Assembly (NCBI GenBank): GCA_964613585.1
Contig: CAZTHL010000141.1
Coordinates: 1 to 6,230, forward strand
DNA length: 6,230 nucleotides
Direction: 5' to 3'
Source of the DNA: CAZTHL01 sp964613585
Lineage (GTDB): Bacteria > Pseudomonadota > Alphaproteobacteria > DSM-16000 > Inquilinaceae
Below, piece by piece: positions 6,156-6,230 of the stretch. The position numbers were made by a program, and so were the translations under genes. Every line of letters starts with the position of its first letter. Position 1 is the stretch's first letter. The notes under the pieces were generated by a model. That model worked only from the letters and a program-made list of their open reading frames with translations. It ran no database searches and was not told where the DNA came from.

Positions 6156-6230
6156 ATGATGAACTATGAAAATTACTTCCGCGAGCAGCTTGACGGTCTT
6201 CGCGAGGAGGGCCGCTACCGGGTGTTCGCC
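6156..6230 (+). CDS. hemA: 5-aminolevulinate synthase, N-terminal 25 codons, cut by window edge
   Basis: ALAS condenses glycine and succinyl-CoA with pyridoxal phosphate to give 5-aminolevulinate, the first committed step of tetrapyrrole synthesis in alphaproteobacteria. Only 25 residues are visible, but they follow the conserved opening of alphaproteobacterial ALAS: NYENYF, then LDGLREEGRYRVFA, after which relatives continue with a DLER-type block. Two adjacent ATGs (6156 and 6159) both fit; the upstream one is given. The Shine-Dalgarno is weak: only CGGA (6147-6150) at a usable distance. The catalytic lysine and cofactor residues lie outside the window. Its position beside tspO and hemN supports the call; a related alpha-oxoamine synthase is the alternative, less likely because of the EGRYRVF block. 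Confidence 0.88.
   Translation, partial: MMNYENYFREQLDGLREEGRYRVFA

Overview
This is a GC-rich window (roughly 70% G+C) with the strong third-position GC bias of a high-GC proteobacterium. A C4-pathway 5-aminolevulinate synthase (hemA), a TspO of the type found in alphaproteobacteria, an oxygen-independent HemN and a proteobacterial-style trehalose synthase together point to an alphaproteobacterium, perhaps of the Rhodospirillales type. That placement is an inference from gene content and protein style, not from a marker gene.

Layout. Positions 1-1196 (minus strand) hold the N-terminal 398 codons of a trehalose synthase (treS), which runs off the left edge. Its last 38 visible residues no longer look like TreS, although the frame stays open and coding-like. 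Positions 1197-1956 form a 760-base stretch with no convincing gene; it carries the treS promoter side and several dyads upstream of the next gene. Positions 1957-2607 (+) encode a Tat-exported DUF882/M15-family zinc peptidase related to MepK/YcbK. Positions 2765-3334 (+) encode an AhpD-like carboxymuconolactone decarboxylase-family protein with a CxxC redox motif. Positions 3335-3673 form a GC-rich leader with several stem-loops. Positions 3674-5008 (+) encode HemN. Positions 5132-5635 (-) encode TspO, convergent with hemN across a short gap with a 9-bp hairpin. Positions 5636-6155 form a 520-base divergent control region, and hemA starts at 6156 (+) and runs off the right edge.

How the genes work together. 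The right half has a clear tetrapyrrole theme. HemA makes 5-aminolevulinate, the first committed step. HemN performs the anaerobic decarboxylation of coproporphyrinogen III. TspO is a porphyrin-binding membrane protein that in Rhodobacter modulates tetrapyrrole and photosynthesis gene expression. The tspO/hemA divergent region contains two copies of CCAT-N3-ATGG exactly 40 bases apart and one TGT-N12-ACA site of the CrtJ/PpsR type, making it the most promising regulatory DNA in the window. The left half (trehalose metabolism, cell-wall peptidase, thiol redox protein) looks like ordinary housekeeping or stress functions in separate transcription units. No mobile element, CRISPR array, tRNA or rRNA was recognised.
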